Shown here piece by piece: positions 28,681-36,847 of a stretch of 64,000 bases of DNA; positions within the stretch are counted from its first letter, which is position 1, and every line of letters begins with the position of its first letter. The stretch is from assembly GCA_001890945.1 (NCBI GenBank), contig MLAX01000002.1:372001-436000 (forward strand). The letters run 5' to 3'. Source of the DNA: Alphaproteobacteria bacterium AO1-B. GTDB taxonomy: Bacteria > Pseudomonadota > Alphaproteobacteria > Rhizobiales > Stappiaceae. The notes beneath the pieces were generated by a model. The model made no database searches. It worked only from the letters and a program-made list of their open reading frames with translations, and was not told the DNA's origin. A program made the position numbers and the translations under genes.

Positions 28681-29505
28681 ATGAAAACCCTTTCTGAAAA
28701 CAAGTGTTTTGGCGGCGTTCAGGGCGTCTACAGCCACGAAAGCGCTGTGATCGGTCTGGAAATGACCTTCGCGGTGTATATCCCGCCGCAGGCCAAAGAC
28801 GGTCCAGTGCCGTGCCTGTGGTATTTGTCCGGGCTGACCTGCACCCACGAAAACGCGATGACCAAGGCAGGTCTTCAGGCGCATGCCGCGGAGTTTGGCC
28901 TCGCGGTCGTCTTTCCGGACACCAGCCCGCGCGGTGAGGGGGTTGCCAACGACGAGGCCTATGATCTTGGCCAGGGCGCTGGATTTTATGTCAACGCAAC
29001 CCAAGATCTTTGGGCACCGCATTTCCAGATGGAAACATACATCGCAACTGAACTGCGCGACCTTGTGCAGGCGCAGTTCCCGGTGTCGATCCACCATGGG
29101 ATCACAGGGCACTCTATGGGAGGGCACGGTGCGCTGACACTGGCGATGAAATACCCGAGCCAGTACCGCTCCTTGTCGGCCTTCTCACCGATCGCAAACC
29201 CTAGCCAATCCGACTGGGGACGCAAGCAACTCGGTGCGTATCTCGGTAGCGATGAGACCTTGTGGACGGCGCATGACGCTGTGTGTCTCTTGAAGGAAAA
29301 GGGCTGGGTTGAGGACATCCTCATTGACCAGGGCGCAGATGACCAGTTCTACGATCTGCTCAAACCCGAGGCGCTGGCCGCGGCACTTGCTGAGACAAAG
29401 ACAGCCCACAGCTTCCGTCTGCAACCGGGCTACGATCATTCCTATTACTTCGTATCGACCTTTGCCCGCGATCATGTCGCCTGGCATGCTGCGCGCTTGA
29501 AGTAG
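28681..29505 (+). CDS. fghA: S-formylglutathione hydrolase
   Basis: Serine hydrolase releasing formate and glutathione, second step of formaldehyde detoxification. 274 residues. Nucleophile S145 in GHSMGGHG, with conserved YLSGLTCTHENAMTKAG, DTSPRG and GYDHSYYF supplying the rest of the site. The stop is followed after 13 bp by the orphan copy of the DUF423 gene end. Confidence 0.96.
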   Translation: MKTLSENKCFGGVQGVYSHESAVIGLEMTFAVYIPPQAKDGPVPCLWYLSGLTCTHENAMTKAGLQAHAAEFGLAVVFPDTSPRGEGVANDEAYDLGQGAGFYVNATQDLWAPHFQMETYIATELRDLVQAQFPVSIHHGITGHSMGGHGALTLAMKYPSQYRSLSAFSPIANPSQSDWGRKQLGAYLGSDETLWTAHDAVCLLKEKGWVEDILIDQGADDQFYDLLKPEALAAALAETKTAHSFRLQPGYDHSYYFVSTFARDHVAWHAARLK

Positions 29506-29518
29506 GTCCAGTCATCTC

Positions 29519-29572
29519 GGGTGTATCCGGATCGCGCTGAGAGCCGGTGCGATCGAGCTTGCGATTGTCAGC
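29519..29572. repeat. Left copy of 54-bp imperfect direct repeat (orphan DUF423 3' end)
   Basis: Matches 30499-30552 at 50 of 54 positions with no gap. Read on the minus strand it codes LTIASSIAPALSAIRIHPR and then TGA, which looks like the original C-terminus of the DUF423 gene, now cut off from its gene by the 980-bp insertion. Confidence 0.85.
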
Positions 29573-29728
29573 TAAGTCCATGTTACGCGTGTGGACTCGG
29601 TATATCTAACTTTAGTTGTGGAAGCTTGCGTCTCAATTTAAAATAATTGTTCTGCATGGAAATTCGGGCCTTACGATAGCACGCTACGGCCGATTTTGCT
29701 TTTTTTTGCTAAATTTACGGAGCGACCT

Positions 29729-30381
29729 ATGATCGTCGTTGATCAAAAAGTAATATATATATAAAGGTCCCAAAAACAGGGAGTAGCACGGTAGCGGCGG
29801 CAATTTGGGAGCATTATGGAGTGCAGCGAACTACCCCAAGTAAAGAAGTCGTGAATCTCAATTTTTACGATCGCACACGAAAATCTATCGGTTGGCACGT
29901 CGCTTTTCACGATATCGAGAATTTTCTCGGAAGACATATCTCAGACTTCAAATCATTTACAGTTCTGAGGAACCCAACTGAACGTATTGTTTCAGCCTAT
30001 CGTTGGTCCCGGCAAAAAGCGCCCGAGTTCTCGCTTTTTAGTTCTTTGGATGTTTTTCTGGAAGCGGTTCTCAACAAAGATCCGAACTTACCAAAGCTCT
30101 CCAGAATTCACGCTCAACCCCAGACTTCTTGGTTGCGGAATGCGGCAGGAGAAATTGAGCCGAGCCTAAGTATATATAGAATGGAAGAATTGCATAAATG
30201 CTTGGAATTTTTTGAAAAACACCTAAGTTTTGTGCCAAATTTAGGGCACTTGAACAACTCGATTAAGCATCCGGTGCAAATTGGATCGAAAACAAATTCT
30301 ATGATCGAAAAGCTTTATGAGGATGATTTCGATCTCTACGAGAAACACTTCGGAAGATTGTTTGAAACAAGTAAATTATAA
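29729..30381 (+). pseudogene. Sulfotransferase-like gene, frame broken at an AT repeat
   Basis: An ATG at 29729 with GGAG 6 nt upstream opens MIVVDQKVIYI and meets TAA at 29762. Two bases further on, the frame continues as IYIKVPKTGSSTVAAAIW, the 5'-phosphosulfate loop of PAPS-dependent sulfotransferases, and later FTVLRNPTERIVSAY supplies the 3'-phosphate motif. Removing one AT from the (AT)5 tract at 29753 would give an intact protein of about 216 residues. Without that, translation could only restart at the GTG at 29821, after the PAPS loop, so the short product would be inactive. Family: Sulfotransfer_2-like membrane or carbohydrate sulfotransferases. Base composition is lower in GC than the neighbours, a sign of transfer. 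Confidence 0.75.
29753..29763. repeat. (AT)5A dinucleotide tract inside the sulfotransferase start
   Basis: ATATATATATA immediately after GTA, codon 8 of the gene. With four AT units the PAPS-loop frame joins the ATG; with the five seen it does not. A candidate slipped-strand site. Confidence 0.8.
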
Positions 30382-30464
30382 AACTGAATTCAATTTTTTT
30401 GTAGAAACGACTGTCTTTCTTGAGGGTAGAAAATTCTGTCGACAGTTTTGGATTTGTGAGCTGG

Positions 30465-30887
30465 TCAGTGTGAAATTGGACCACTTCTGTTGATCTTTGG
30501 GTGTATCCGGATTGCACTGAGAGCCAGTGCGATCCAGCTTGCGATTGTCAGCAGTCCGCCAGTCGGGGCCGCCATCGGAAAAAGACGGTTGCCGATTGTG
30601 GCGCGTGCGATTAAGTCGCCGCTGAACAGGGTGATGCCAACGACCATAAGCGCAAAGGCAACCGGCAAAAACGGAACACGCCGGATCTGCGCGACTAGTC
30701 CCATCCCTAGAAAGACGGGTGCGTGGAAGAGCAGCATGTGGGCTGCGGTCTTCATCAGACCGGTCGTATCCGCATGCGCCGAGAGAGCCAAAACCGCGAC
30801 GCCCGAAGCCCCGCTTAAACCGCCAATGATCACACCGAGACGGAGAAGTTTTGAGGTGGCGTCGGACATAGTGGGCGAGGTCTGCAT
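30465..30887 (-). CDS. DUF423 family membrane protein with altered C-terminus
   Basis: About 140 residues with four hydrophobic helices (VIIGGLSGASGVAVLALSA, HMLLFHAPVFLGMGLVA, VAFALMVVGITLFSGDL, PTGGLLTIASWIALALSAI), typical of the DUF423 inner-membrane family of unknown role. The last residues after SAIRIHP (KINRSGPISH) derive from the inserted islet; the ancestral end IRIHPR-stop survives as the left repeat at 29519. Start at 30887 is preferred over 31010 because the earlier part is not hydrophobic or conserved-looking. Confidence 0.8.
   Translation of the reverse strand: MQTSPTMSDATSKLLRLGVIIGGLSGASGVAVLALSAHADTTGLMKTAAHMLLFHAPVFLGMGLVAQIRRVPFLPVAFALMVVGITLFSGDLIARATIGNRLFPMAAPTGGLLTIASWIALALSAIRIHPKINRSGPISH
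30499..30552. repeat. Right copy of 54-bp imperfect direct repeat (in DUF423 gene)
   Basis: The copy still joined to the DUF423 reading frame. Differs from the left copy at four single bases. Confidence 0.85.
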
Positions 30888-30968
30888 AATCAGAAACTCG
30901 TTGGTTGGACAATCGATTGCATGAGGTCGAAAGGTCTTGCTTGCCGTCCCGGCCTTACGCCAGGATCT

Positions 30969-31000
30969 AAAAACAATGGTCCCGGCTCGGGGGCCGGGAC
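30969..31000 (-). terminator. Rho-independent terminator of the M3 peptidase gene
   Basis: 8-bp perfect stem GTCCCGGC (30979-30986) with GCCGGGAC (30993-31000), followed on the minus strand by CATTGTTTTT. Lies just past the peptidase stop. Confidence 0.75.
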
Positions 31001-31015
31001 TGCATCTCAATCAAG

Positions 31016-33061
31016 TCAGGCTGCGGCGAGGCCGCGGCCTTCCAGAAGGGCGTCGATTTTTGGGGCGCGGCCGCGGAATGCGACATAAGCGTCTTCCGGA
31101 TCTGGACGTCCGCCAGCGGAATAGATGTTGGTCAGGAGCTTGTCCGCTGTGTCCTTGTCGAAGATGTCACCGGCTTCCTTGAAAGCGCCGAAAGCATCTG
31201 CGTCCATCACCTCTGACCACATATAGCTGTAATATCCGGATGAATAGCCGTCGCCGGAGAAGACATGCTGGAAATGCGGGATGCGGTGGCGCATAGTGAT
31301 CGCTTTCGGCATGCCGATCTTTGCAAGTTCAGCCTTTTCGAACGCGACCGGATCAAAGCTCGACGGATCGTCCAGCAAATGAAGTTCCAGATCGAGAAGG
31401 GCGCAGGCCGTATACTCCACGGTCGCAAAACCTTGATTGAAGTTCGCGGCGGCAAGCAATTTGTCGAGCAACGCCTTTGGCATCGGTTCGCCGGTTTTGT
31501 AGTGAACGGCAAACTTGGAGAGAACTTCAGGTTCTGACAGCCAGTGTTCGTAGAGCTGCGATGGCAGCTCGACAAAATCGCGCGCGACCGATGTTCCGGA
31601 GATCATCGGGTAAGTGACATCCGACAGAAGCCCGTGCAGCCCGTGTCCGAACTCATGGAAGAGAGTGCGCGCATCATCAAATGTCAGAAGCGTGGCTTCA
31701 CCCGATGCGCCCTTGGAGAAGTTCATGACATTGACGATGATCGGTGTGTCACCGCCGTTCAGCTTGTGCTGAGAGCGGAACGCACTCATCCAGGCGCCGG
31801 AACGTTTCGAGGGACGAGCGAAATAGTCACCGAGGAACAAGCCTTTATGGCTCCCGTCAGGGTTCAAGACTTCAAAGGCCCGAACATCCGGATGGTAGAC
31901 AGGCATGTCCTTGAGTTCCCGGAAGGTGACACCGAAGAGGCGGGTTGCCGTGTCAAATGCCGCTTCGATTATCTTGTCGAGCTGCAGATAAGGCTTCAGC
32001 TCGGCTTCATCGAGATCGTGCTCCGCCTTGCGGACCTTCTCTGAATAGAACCGCCAGTCCCATGCCTCGATCTCATGGTTTTCGCCCAGGCTCTGAGCCA
32101 TCTCGCCGAGTTTTTCTGCTTCCTCGTTCGCGCGAGCAACAGCCGGCGTCCAGACCTTGGTCAAGAGATCGCGGACGTTTTCCGGTGTCTTGGCCATCGT
32201 GTCGTCCAGCTTGAAGGCGGCGAAGCTGTCAAAACCCAAAAGCCTGGCTCTTTCAGCGCGCAGCTCCAGGGTATCCTTGATGATTGCGCGGTTGTCCGTG
32301 TCGCCCCCGTTCTCACCGCGGGCAGACCATGCCTTGAACGCTTCTTCGCGCAGGCGCCGGTTGGTTGAGAACTGCAGGAACGGTTCTATCGAAGAACGGG
32401 AGAGGGTGATGACATGCTTGCCGTCCAGGCCCCGTTCCTTTGCGGCTTCTGCGGCGGCTGCAATCAGAAAGTCTGGCAGTCCGGCGCGATCTTCCTCGGT
32501 TTCTAGAACCAGTTGGTACTCGGACTCATCTTTCAGAACGTTTTGCGAAAAGGAGGTGCCGAGTGTTGCAAGTTTTTGCGAGAGCTCTGCCATGCGGGCC
32601 TTGCCATCTGCTTCCAGCCCGGCTCCTGCGCGCTGGAACATCTTGTAATAACGTTCCAGGACCTTGGCATCTTCGGGGGGCAATTCGAGGGCGTCTTTTT
32701 CATCCCAAAGGGTGGCGATGCGCCCATAGAGCTTTGCGTTGAGCAGTGTGTCGGAGCTGTGCTTGGCAAGCTTTGGAGCAAGATCGCGTTCGATCTTCTG
32801 AAGGGCTTCGTTGGTGTGGGCGCCGCTCAAATTGAAAAAGGTTCGTGCAACCTTGGACAGAGCCTTTCCCGATGTTTCAAGCGCAACAACAGTGTTCTCG
32901 AAGGTTGCCGGTGCTGCCTGATACGCGATTGCATCGATTTCGGCGCGGGCCTCTGCCATGGAAACTTCGAAAGCCTCTTCGAAGTGGCTCGGCTCGATCT
33001 TTGAGAAAGGTGGGAGCTCGAAAGGCGTGGTCCAGTCGGTTAGAAACGGATTGGCGGTCAT
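31016..33061 (-). CDS. dcp: M3 family metallopeptidase (peptidyl-dipeptidase Dcp / oligopeptidase A type)
   Basis: Zinc peptidase that trims short peptides in the cytosol. 681 residues from the ATG at 33061 (product MTANPFLTDW, as in the family). Seen: the zinc motif HEFGH near residue 469 in LFHEFGHGLHGLLSD, with downstream GTSVARDFVELPSQ carrying the third ligand. No signal peptide, so oligopeptidase A-like cytosolic function is likely; the split between Dcp and PrlC is not certain. Confidence 0.93.
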   Translation of the reverse strand: MTANPFLTDWTTPFELPPFSKIEPSHFEEAFEVSMAEARAEIDAIAYQAAPATFENTVVALETSGKALSKVARTFFNLSGAHTNEALQKIERDLAPKLAKHSSDTLLNAKLYGRIATLWDEKDALELPPEDAKVLERYYKMFQRAGAGLEADGKARMAELSQKLATLGTSFSQNVLKDESEYQLVLETEEDRAGLPDFLIAAAAEAAKERGLDGKHVITLSRSSIEPFLQFSTNRRLREEAFKAWSARGENGGDTDNRAIIKDTLELRAERARLLGFDSFAAFKLDDTMAKTPENVRDLLTKVWTPAVARANEEAEKLGEMAQSLGENHEIEAWDWRFYSEKVRKAEHDLDEAELKPYLQLDKIIEAAFDTATRLFGVTFRELKDMPVYHPDVRAFEVLNPDGSHKGLFLGDYFARPSKRSGAWMSAFRSQHKLNGGDTPIIVNVMNFSKGASGEATLLTFDDARTLFHEFGHGLHGLLSDVTYPMISGTSVARDFVELPSQLYEHWLSEPEVLSKFAVHYKTGEPMPKALLDKLLAAANFNQGFATVEYTACALLDLELHLLDDPSSFDPVAFEKAELAKIGMPKAITMRHRIPHFQHVFSGDGYSSGYYSYMWSEVMDADAFGAFKEAGDIFDKDTADKLLTNIYSAGGRPDPEDAYVAFRGRAPKIDALLEGRGLAAA

Positions 33062-33158
33062 GAAAATCCTCAAAAGGGTTCGAAATCGGCTGCACTCAGA
33101 TATGGCGCAAGCTGATCGTCCTTTAAAGAGGTGCTTCCGTTATTCCACTAAGTCGAGG

Positions 33159-34292
33159 TTAAACCCTTGGCTGCTGTTGCGTCGCACAGTGGATTCCGCC
33201 GCCGGTCTCACCGAGCGCGTCGACATTGAGGGCTACAACTTCGCGGTCCGGATAAAGCCGCTGCAAAGTCCTCTGCATTTCGCCATCCGTGTCCTTATCG
33301 CCAAATTCGGCACATACAACGGCGCCATTCAGAACGTAATAGTTGGCGTAGGACGCAAGAAAATCATCAGACGTCACCCTGATGCGGTCGGGTGAGGGCA
33401 CTTCGGTGATCTTCAGGGGACGTCCTTCCGCATCCGTCGCCGATTTCAGGATAGCGAGCGTCTTTCTGGCAGAGACAGAAAAGATGTCATCGTCGTCCGG
33501 ATACGGAATTTGAATGAGAACTTCACCTGGGCGAACAAAGCGTGCGAGGGCGTCGATATGATCATCTGTGATGTCATGACCAGCAACACCTGGTGCCCAG
33601 ATCATCTTGTCTGCGCCATAGGCCCTGAGCAATCGGTCTTCGATCTCGGCGCGTGAGAGAGTATTGCGGTTTGGATTGACCCAGCAGCTTTCATGGGCCA
33701 GCAGGGTACCATGGCCGTCCCATTCCACGCCGCCCGGTTCACCGGTCAAGCCGCTCGGATAAACAGTCAGGCCCAAACGCTCTGCGACACGCGGCACAAT
33801 TTGACCGTCGTTGTCATGGACTTGTTTTCCGCCCCAGCCGTTAAATTTCATTCCCGAGACAACAAGGCCGCCATGATCGTTGATTGCAAACAGTGGTCCT
33901 GCATCCCGGCACCAGAGATCGTCGGTGGGGATATCCCATAACTCGACAGACTGCGAGAGAAGCTTGCGGGCGTTTGCATGATAATCAGCACCGGCCAGCA
34001 TGACCACAGGTTCAAACTCGGCAATGGTGTTTGCAATTTCAGCGATGGTTTGCTGCAGGTCTTGAAGAAACCAGCGGTCTGGATGAACGCTGCGGTGCAC
34101 CGGCCACTGCATGAAGGTGCGCTCGTGCGGGTCGTCTTCTGCCGGGACGAAGTAGCCGTCGGGCAAACCTATCGGAGAAGCATAAGCTGACATCATGAAA
34201 CCTGCTCCAGAGCCACTTGCCGCTAACGCTGCTGTCGCCGCAGAGGCACCTTGCAGAAAACGTCTCCGAGATCGGCCTGTTCTTGTCACCAC
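33159..34292 (-). CDS. aguA: Agmatine deiminase family protein with Tat-type signal peptide
   Basis: Guanidine-modifying enzyme that would hydrolyse agmatine to N-carbamoylputrescine. Seen: RSRRRFLQGASAATAALAASG at the N-terminus, a twin-arginine type signal, then DDLWCRDAGP, FNGWGGK, VEWDGHG, HDITDDHIDALARF and the catalytic cysteine in GGGIHCATQQ. 377 residues. Most bacterial agmatine deiminases are cytosolic, so the signal is notable. The start is a GTG at 34292 or the next GTG at 34289, which overlaps the upstream stop as GTGA, so it is coupled to the PPOX gene. Confidence 0.87.
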   Translation of the reverse strand: MVTRTGRSRRRFLQGASAATAALAASGSGAGFMMSAYASPIGLPDGYFVPAEDDPHERTFMQWPVHRSVHPDRWFLQDLQQTIAEIANTIAEFEPVVMLAGADYHANARKLLSQSVELWDIPTDDLWCRDAGPLFAINDHGGLVVSGMKFNGWGGKQVHDNDGQIVPRVAERLGLTVYPSGLTGEPGGVEWDGHGTLLAHESCWVNPNRNTLSRAEIEDRLLRAYGADKMIWAPGVAGHDITDDHIDALARFVRPGEVLIQIPYPDDDDIFSVSARKTLAILKSATDAEGRPLKITEVPSPDRIRVTSDDFLASYANYYVLNGAVVCAEFGDKDTDGEMQRTLQRLYPDREVVALNVDALGETGGGIHCATQQQPRV

Positions 34293-34894
34293 ATGGACCC
34301 TTTTGCCCGTTGCAACCAGTCCGCATCATAGGTCGATCCGTCGAAACTGTCCTTTATTTCCTGCATGATTTGTCCCGGGGTCGGGATGTCGTCTTTGGCG
34401 ATACAGCTCTCCGGGTTCCAGAGGTCTGCGCGCATGATGGCGCGGGCGCACTGGAAGTAAGCTTCCTCGATCGTTATCTCGATGACGGACCGGGGCTCTT
34501 TGCCCTCCATGACAAAAGACGCGAGCTGAGCCGACTCAACTGAGATCACCGCATGTGCATTGATGCGCAAAACATTGTTCCAGCCCGGGATCATAAACAT
34601 CAGCGAGACGCGTGGATCACGAATGATATTACGCAGAGAATCGATGCGGTTGTTTCCCCGCCGATCCGGCATGAGCAAAGTGCGAGGGTCCTTGATTCGA
34701 ACGACCGGGCCCGCGTCACCGCGCGGGGAACAATCAAGACCTTCCGGTCCCACCGTTGAGAGCGTGCAAAAACAGGATTTCTCGACGATTTGACGGTAGG
34801 CGCTGGTCAGGTGATCAGTCACTTTTATGAGCGATGCTTCGCCGACTGGCCCGTAGTGTTTTTCAAGCTCATCGATGGTTTTGAGAACGGTCAT
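34286..34894 (-). CDS. Pyridoxamine 5'-phosphate oxidase-fold flavoprotein (MSMEG_1061-like)
   Basis: Split-barrel FMN protein of about 202 residues; reaction unknown. Seen: FCTLSTVGPEGLDCSPRGDAG, LLMPDRRGNNRIDSLRNI and VSLMFMIPGWNNVLRINAHA, the order of this PPOX subgroup. The ATG at 34894 gives a sensible N-terminus; the frame opens earlier at 35005. Its stop overlaps the start of the agmatine deiminase-like gene. Confidence 0.85.
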   Translation of the reverse strand: MTVLKTIDELEKHYGPVGEASLIKVTDHLTSAYRQIVEKSCFCTLSTVGPEGLDCSPRGDAGPVVRIKDPRTLLMPDRRGNNRIDSLRNIIRDPRVSLMFMIPGWNNVLRINAHAVISVESAQLASFVMEGKEPRSVIEITIEEAYFQCARAIMRADLWNPESCIAKDDIPTPGQIMQEIKDSFDGSTYDADWLQRAKGSMW

Positions 34895-35380
34895 AAAAAA
34901 TCTCTCGTCGTTGGTTTCATGAGAAAAATTTCGGCAGGTGCATTGTTTATGTGCAGGTTTTGGCTTGGCCCAACATGTACGGGCCTGCGCGGGCGAGCCG
35001 ATCATATATGACTTTTGTCTAATGATCTGGATGGATAGGTGTTTTGCCGCATTACGTATAGGTCATTTTGCGGCGCAGCAAGAAAATTTTGAGAATGGCC
35101 ATGATCCGAGCATGACGTTTGTTTGCGCTGCGACATGAGTGAGTTGTCATGAGAAGTATTTAGCCAGCGTTACTTCAAAAGTATTAGGCGCTAGAAAGTA
35201 GGGCGCGCCAATAGTCGTATTGCTGACTGAAGCGCATCGTTTCTAAAGTCTTGCCAGCTTGCAGTTTTGACGTGGTGGAGCCGGGCAACCGGACGGGGAA
35301 CAGGTCTGAGCTGCTTGCCGCTGTACAGCTACTGCAGGCGCGCTCAAGGTGAGCCCGCCATGCCTTTCTGGGAGGAAAGA
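34895..35380. other. Intergenic region upstream of the ABC transporter
   Basis: About 490 bp without a credible gene, between divergent operons. The last 120 bp form a GC-rich leader ahead of a strong GGAGGA ribosome site for the binding-protein gene. I looked for a known riboswitch core and found none that I can support. Confidence 0.5.
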
Positions 35381-36736
35381 ATGAGCTTAATTCGCAAACC
35401 CCTTAATCGCCGTTCGATTCTGCGCGCCGGCGCGCTCGGCGGTACGGCTCTCGCCATGCCGACGGTGTTCACCAGCCGTGCGTGGTCGCAGGGCTACTTG
35501 AATGAGCCGACCGGCTCGACAGTTACCCTCGGCTTCAACGTTCCGCAGACCGGCCCTTATGCCGAAGAGGGGGCTGACGAACTCCGTGCTTACGAACTTG
35601 CTGTTGAACACCTGAACGGTGAAGGCGACGGCGGAATGATGGGCACCTTCTCGTCGAAGGCGCTGAAGGGCAACGGTATTCTCGGCAAGAAGGTCGAGTA
35701 TGTGACTGGTGACACCCAGACCAAGTCTGATGCTGCCCGCGCATCTGCAAAGTCGATGATCGAAAAAGACGGCGCAATCATGATCACCGGCGGTTCGTCC
35801 TCCGGCGTGGCCGTGGCCGTGCAGGCGCTCTGCCAGGAAGCTGGCGTGATCTTCATGGCGGGTCTGACCCACTCCAACGACACCACCGGTAAGGACAAGC
35901 GCGCCAACGGCTTCCGTCACTTCTTCAACTCCTACATGTCCGGTGCAGCTCTTGCTCCGGTGTTGAAGAATGCATACGGCGCTGACCGTAAGGCTTACCA
36001 CCTGACCGCGGACTACAACTGGGGTTACACCACAGAGCAGGCTGTCAAAGAGTCCACAGAGGCTTTGGGTTGGGAAACCGTTGAGACCGTCAAAACCCCG
36101 CTCGCTGCGACTGACTTCTCGGCTTACATCACACCGGTTCTGCAGTCCGATGCTGACGTTCTCGTTCTGAACCACTACGGCGGCAACATGGTGAACTCAC
36201 TCACCAACGCCGTTCAGTTCGGCCTGCGCGACAAAGTCGTGAACGGCAAGAACTTCGAGATCATCGTTCCGCTCTACTCCCGCCTGATGGCGAAGGGTGC
36301 TGGTGCGAACGTTAAAGGCATCTTCGGCTCCACCAACTGGCACTGGTCGCTGCAGGACGAAGGCTCCAAGGCTTTCGTGAAGTCCTTCGGCCAGAAATAC
36401 GGCTTCCCGCCAAGCCAGGCTGCGCACACCTGCTACGTTCAGGCTCTGCTTTATGCGGATGCTTGTGAGCGTGCCGGCACGTTCAACCCATGCGGTGTTG
36501 TTGAGGCCCTCGAAGGCTTCGAGTTCGACGGTCTCGGCAACGGCAAGACCTTGTACCGCGCTGAAGATCACCAGTGCTTCAAGGACGTTCTTGTCGTGAA
36601 GGGTAAAGAAAACCCGACATCCGACTTCGACCTTCTGGAAATCGTCGAAGTGACACCCGTGGAGCAGGTGACCTATGCACCGGACCACCCGCAGTTTGCC
36701 GGTGGTGCACTGGGTACCTGTAACTCAGGCGCTTAA
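35381..36736 (+). CDS. Substrate-binding protein of a branched-chain amino acid type ABC transporter
   Basis: Periplasmic solute-binding protein, 451 residues, of the LivK/UrtA-like type I fold. The N-terminus KPLNRRSILRAGALGGTALA resembles a twin-arginine signal. GGAGGA precedes the ATG at 35381, which fixes the start. Codon use looks highly biased (GCT, GGC, AAC, AAG), fitting strong expression. Ligand not deducible: amino acids, amides, urea-like and other small solutes use this family. A terminator sits between it and the permease genes, which would make it the most abundant product. Confidence 0.88.
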   Translation: MSLIRKPLNRRSILRAGALGGTALAMPTVFTSRAWSQGYLNEPTGSTVTLGFNVPQTGPYAEEGADELRAYELAVEHLNGEGDGGMMGTFSSKALKGNGILGKKVEYVTGDTQTKSDAARASAKSMIEKDGAIMITGGSSSGVAVAVQALCQEAGVIFMAGLTHSNDTTGKDKRANGFRHFFNSYMSGAALAPVLKNAYGADRKAYHLTADYNWGYTTEQAVKESTEALGWETVETVKTPLAATDFSAYITPVLQSDADVLVLNHYGGNMVNSLTNAVQFGLRDKVVNGKNFEIIVPLYSRLMAKGAGANVKGIFGSTNWHWSLQDEGSKAFVKSFGQKYGFPPSQAAHTCYVQALLYADACERAGTFNPCGVVEALEGFEFDGLGNGKTLYRAEDHQCFKDVLVVKGKENPTSDFDLLEIVEVTPVEQVTYAPDHPQFAGGALGTCNSGA

Positions 36737-36753
36737 TCCTATCTCAAAAAAAT

Positions 36754-36787
36754 CCGACAGGGCGGGTCTCTGCCCTGTCGGTGTTTT
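36754..36787 (+). terminator. Terminator/attenuator after the binding-protein gene
   Basis: 10-bp perfect stem CCGACAGGGC (36754-36763) with GCCCTGTCGG (36772-36781), then TGTTTT. Partial read-through would give lower expression of the permease and ATPase genes. Confidence 0.8.
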
Positions 36788-36847
36788 CCTTGTAATCTAG
36801 CGCGGTTGGGGGCTACCGCCACGCGCTGTTGATCCGAGCTGAGAGCG

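Larger units (their letters stand above)
29573..30498. other. Low-GC islet inserted at the 3' end of the DUF423 gene
   Basis: Between the two repeat copies lies AT-rich DNA unlike its neighbours, carrying one sulfotransferase-like gene. The offset between the repeats is 980 bp. No transposase, integrase or clear terminal inverted repeats are present. A short AGTCCA/TGGACT inverted repeat lies just inside the left end (about 29575-29597). The bases 29573-29728 otherwise hold nothing I recognise. Confidence 0.75.

Noticed and set aside
29573..30498. Islet as an insertion sequence
   Set aside because: No transposase, no terminal inverted repeats, and flanking repeat of 54 bp is far longer than IS target duplications.
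34811..34822. GTGATCAGTCAC, resembling a CRP or FNR half-site pair
   Set aside because: Spacing is N4 for GTGA/TCAC, it is not an exact palindrome, it lies in coding sequence, and it lacks TTGAT/ATCAA.
35260..35380. GC-rich leader before the ABC binding-protein gene as a riboswitch
   Set aside because: Looked for cobalamin, glycine, SAM-II and similar cores by eye; no conserved core found.
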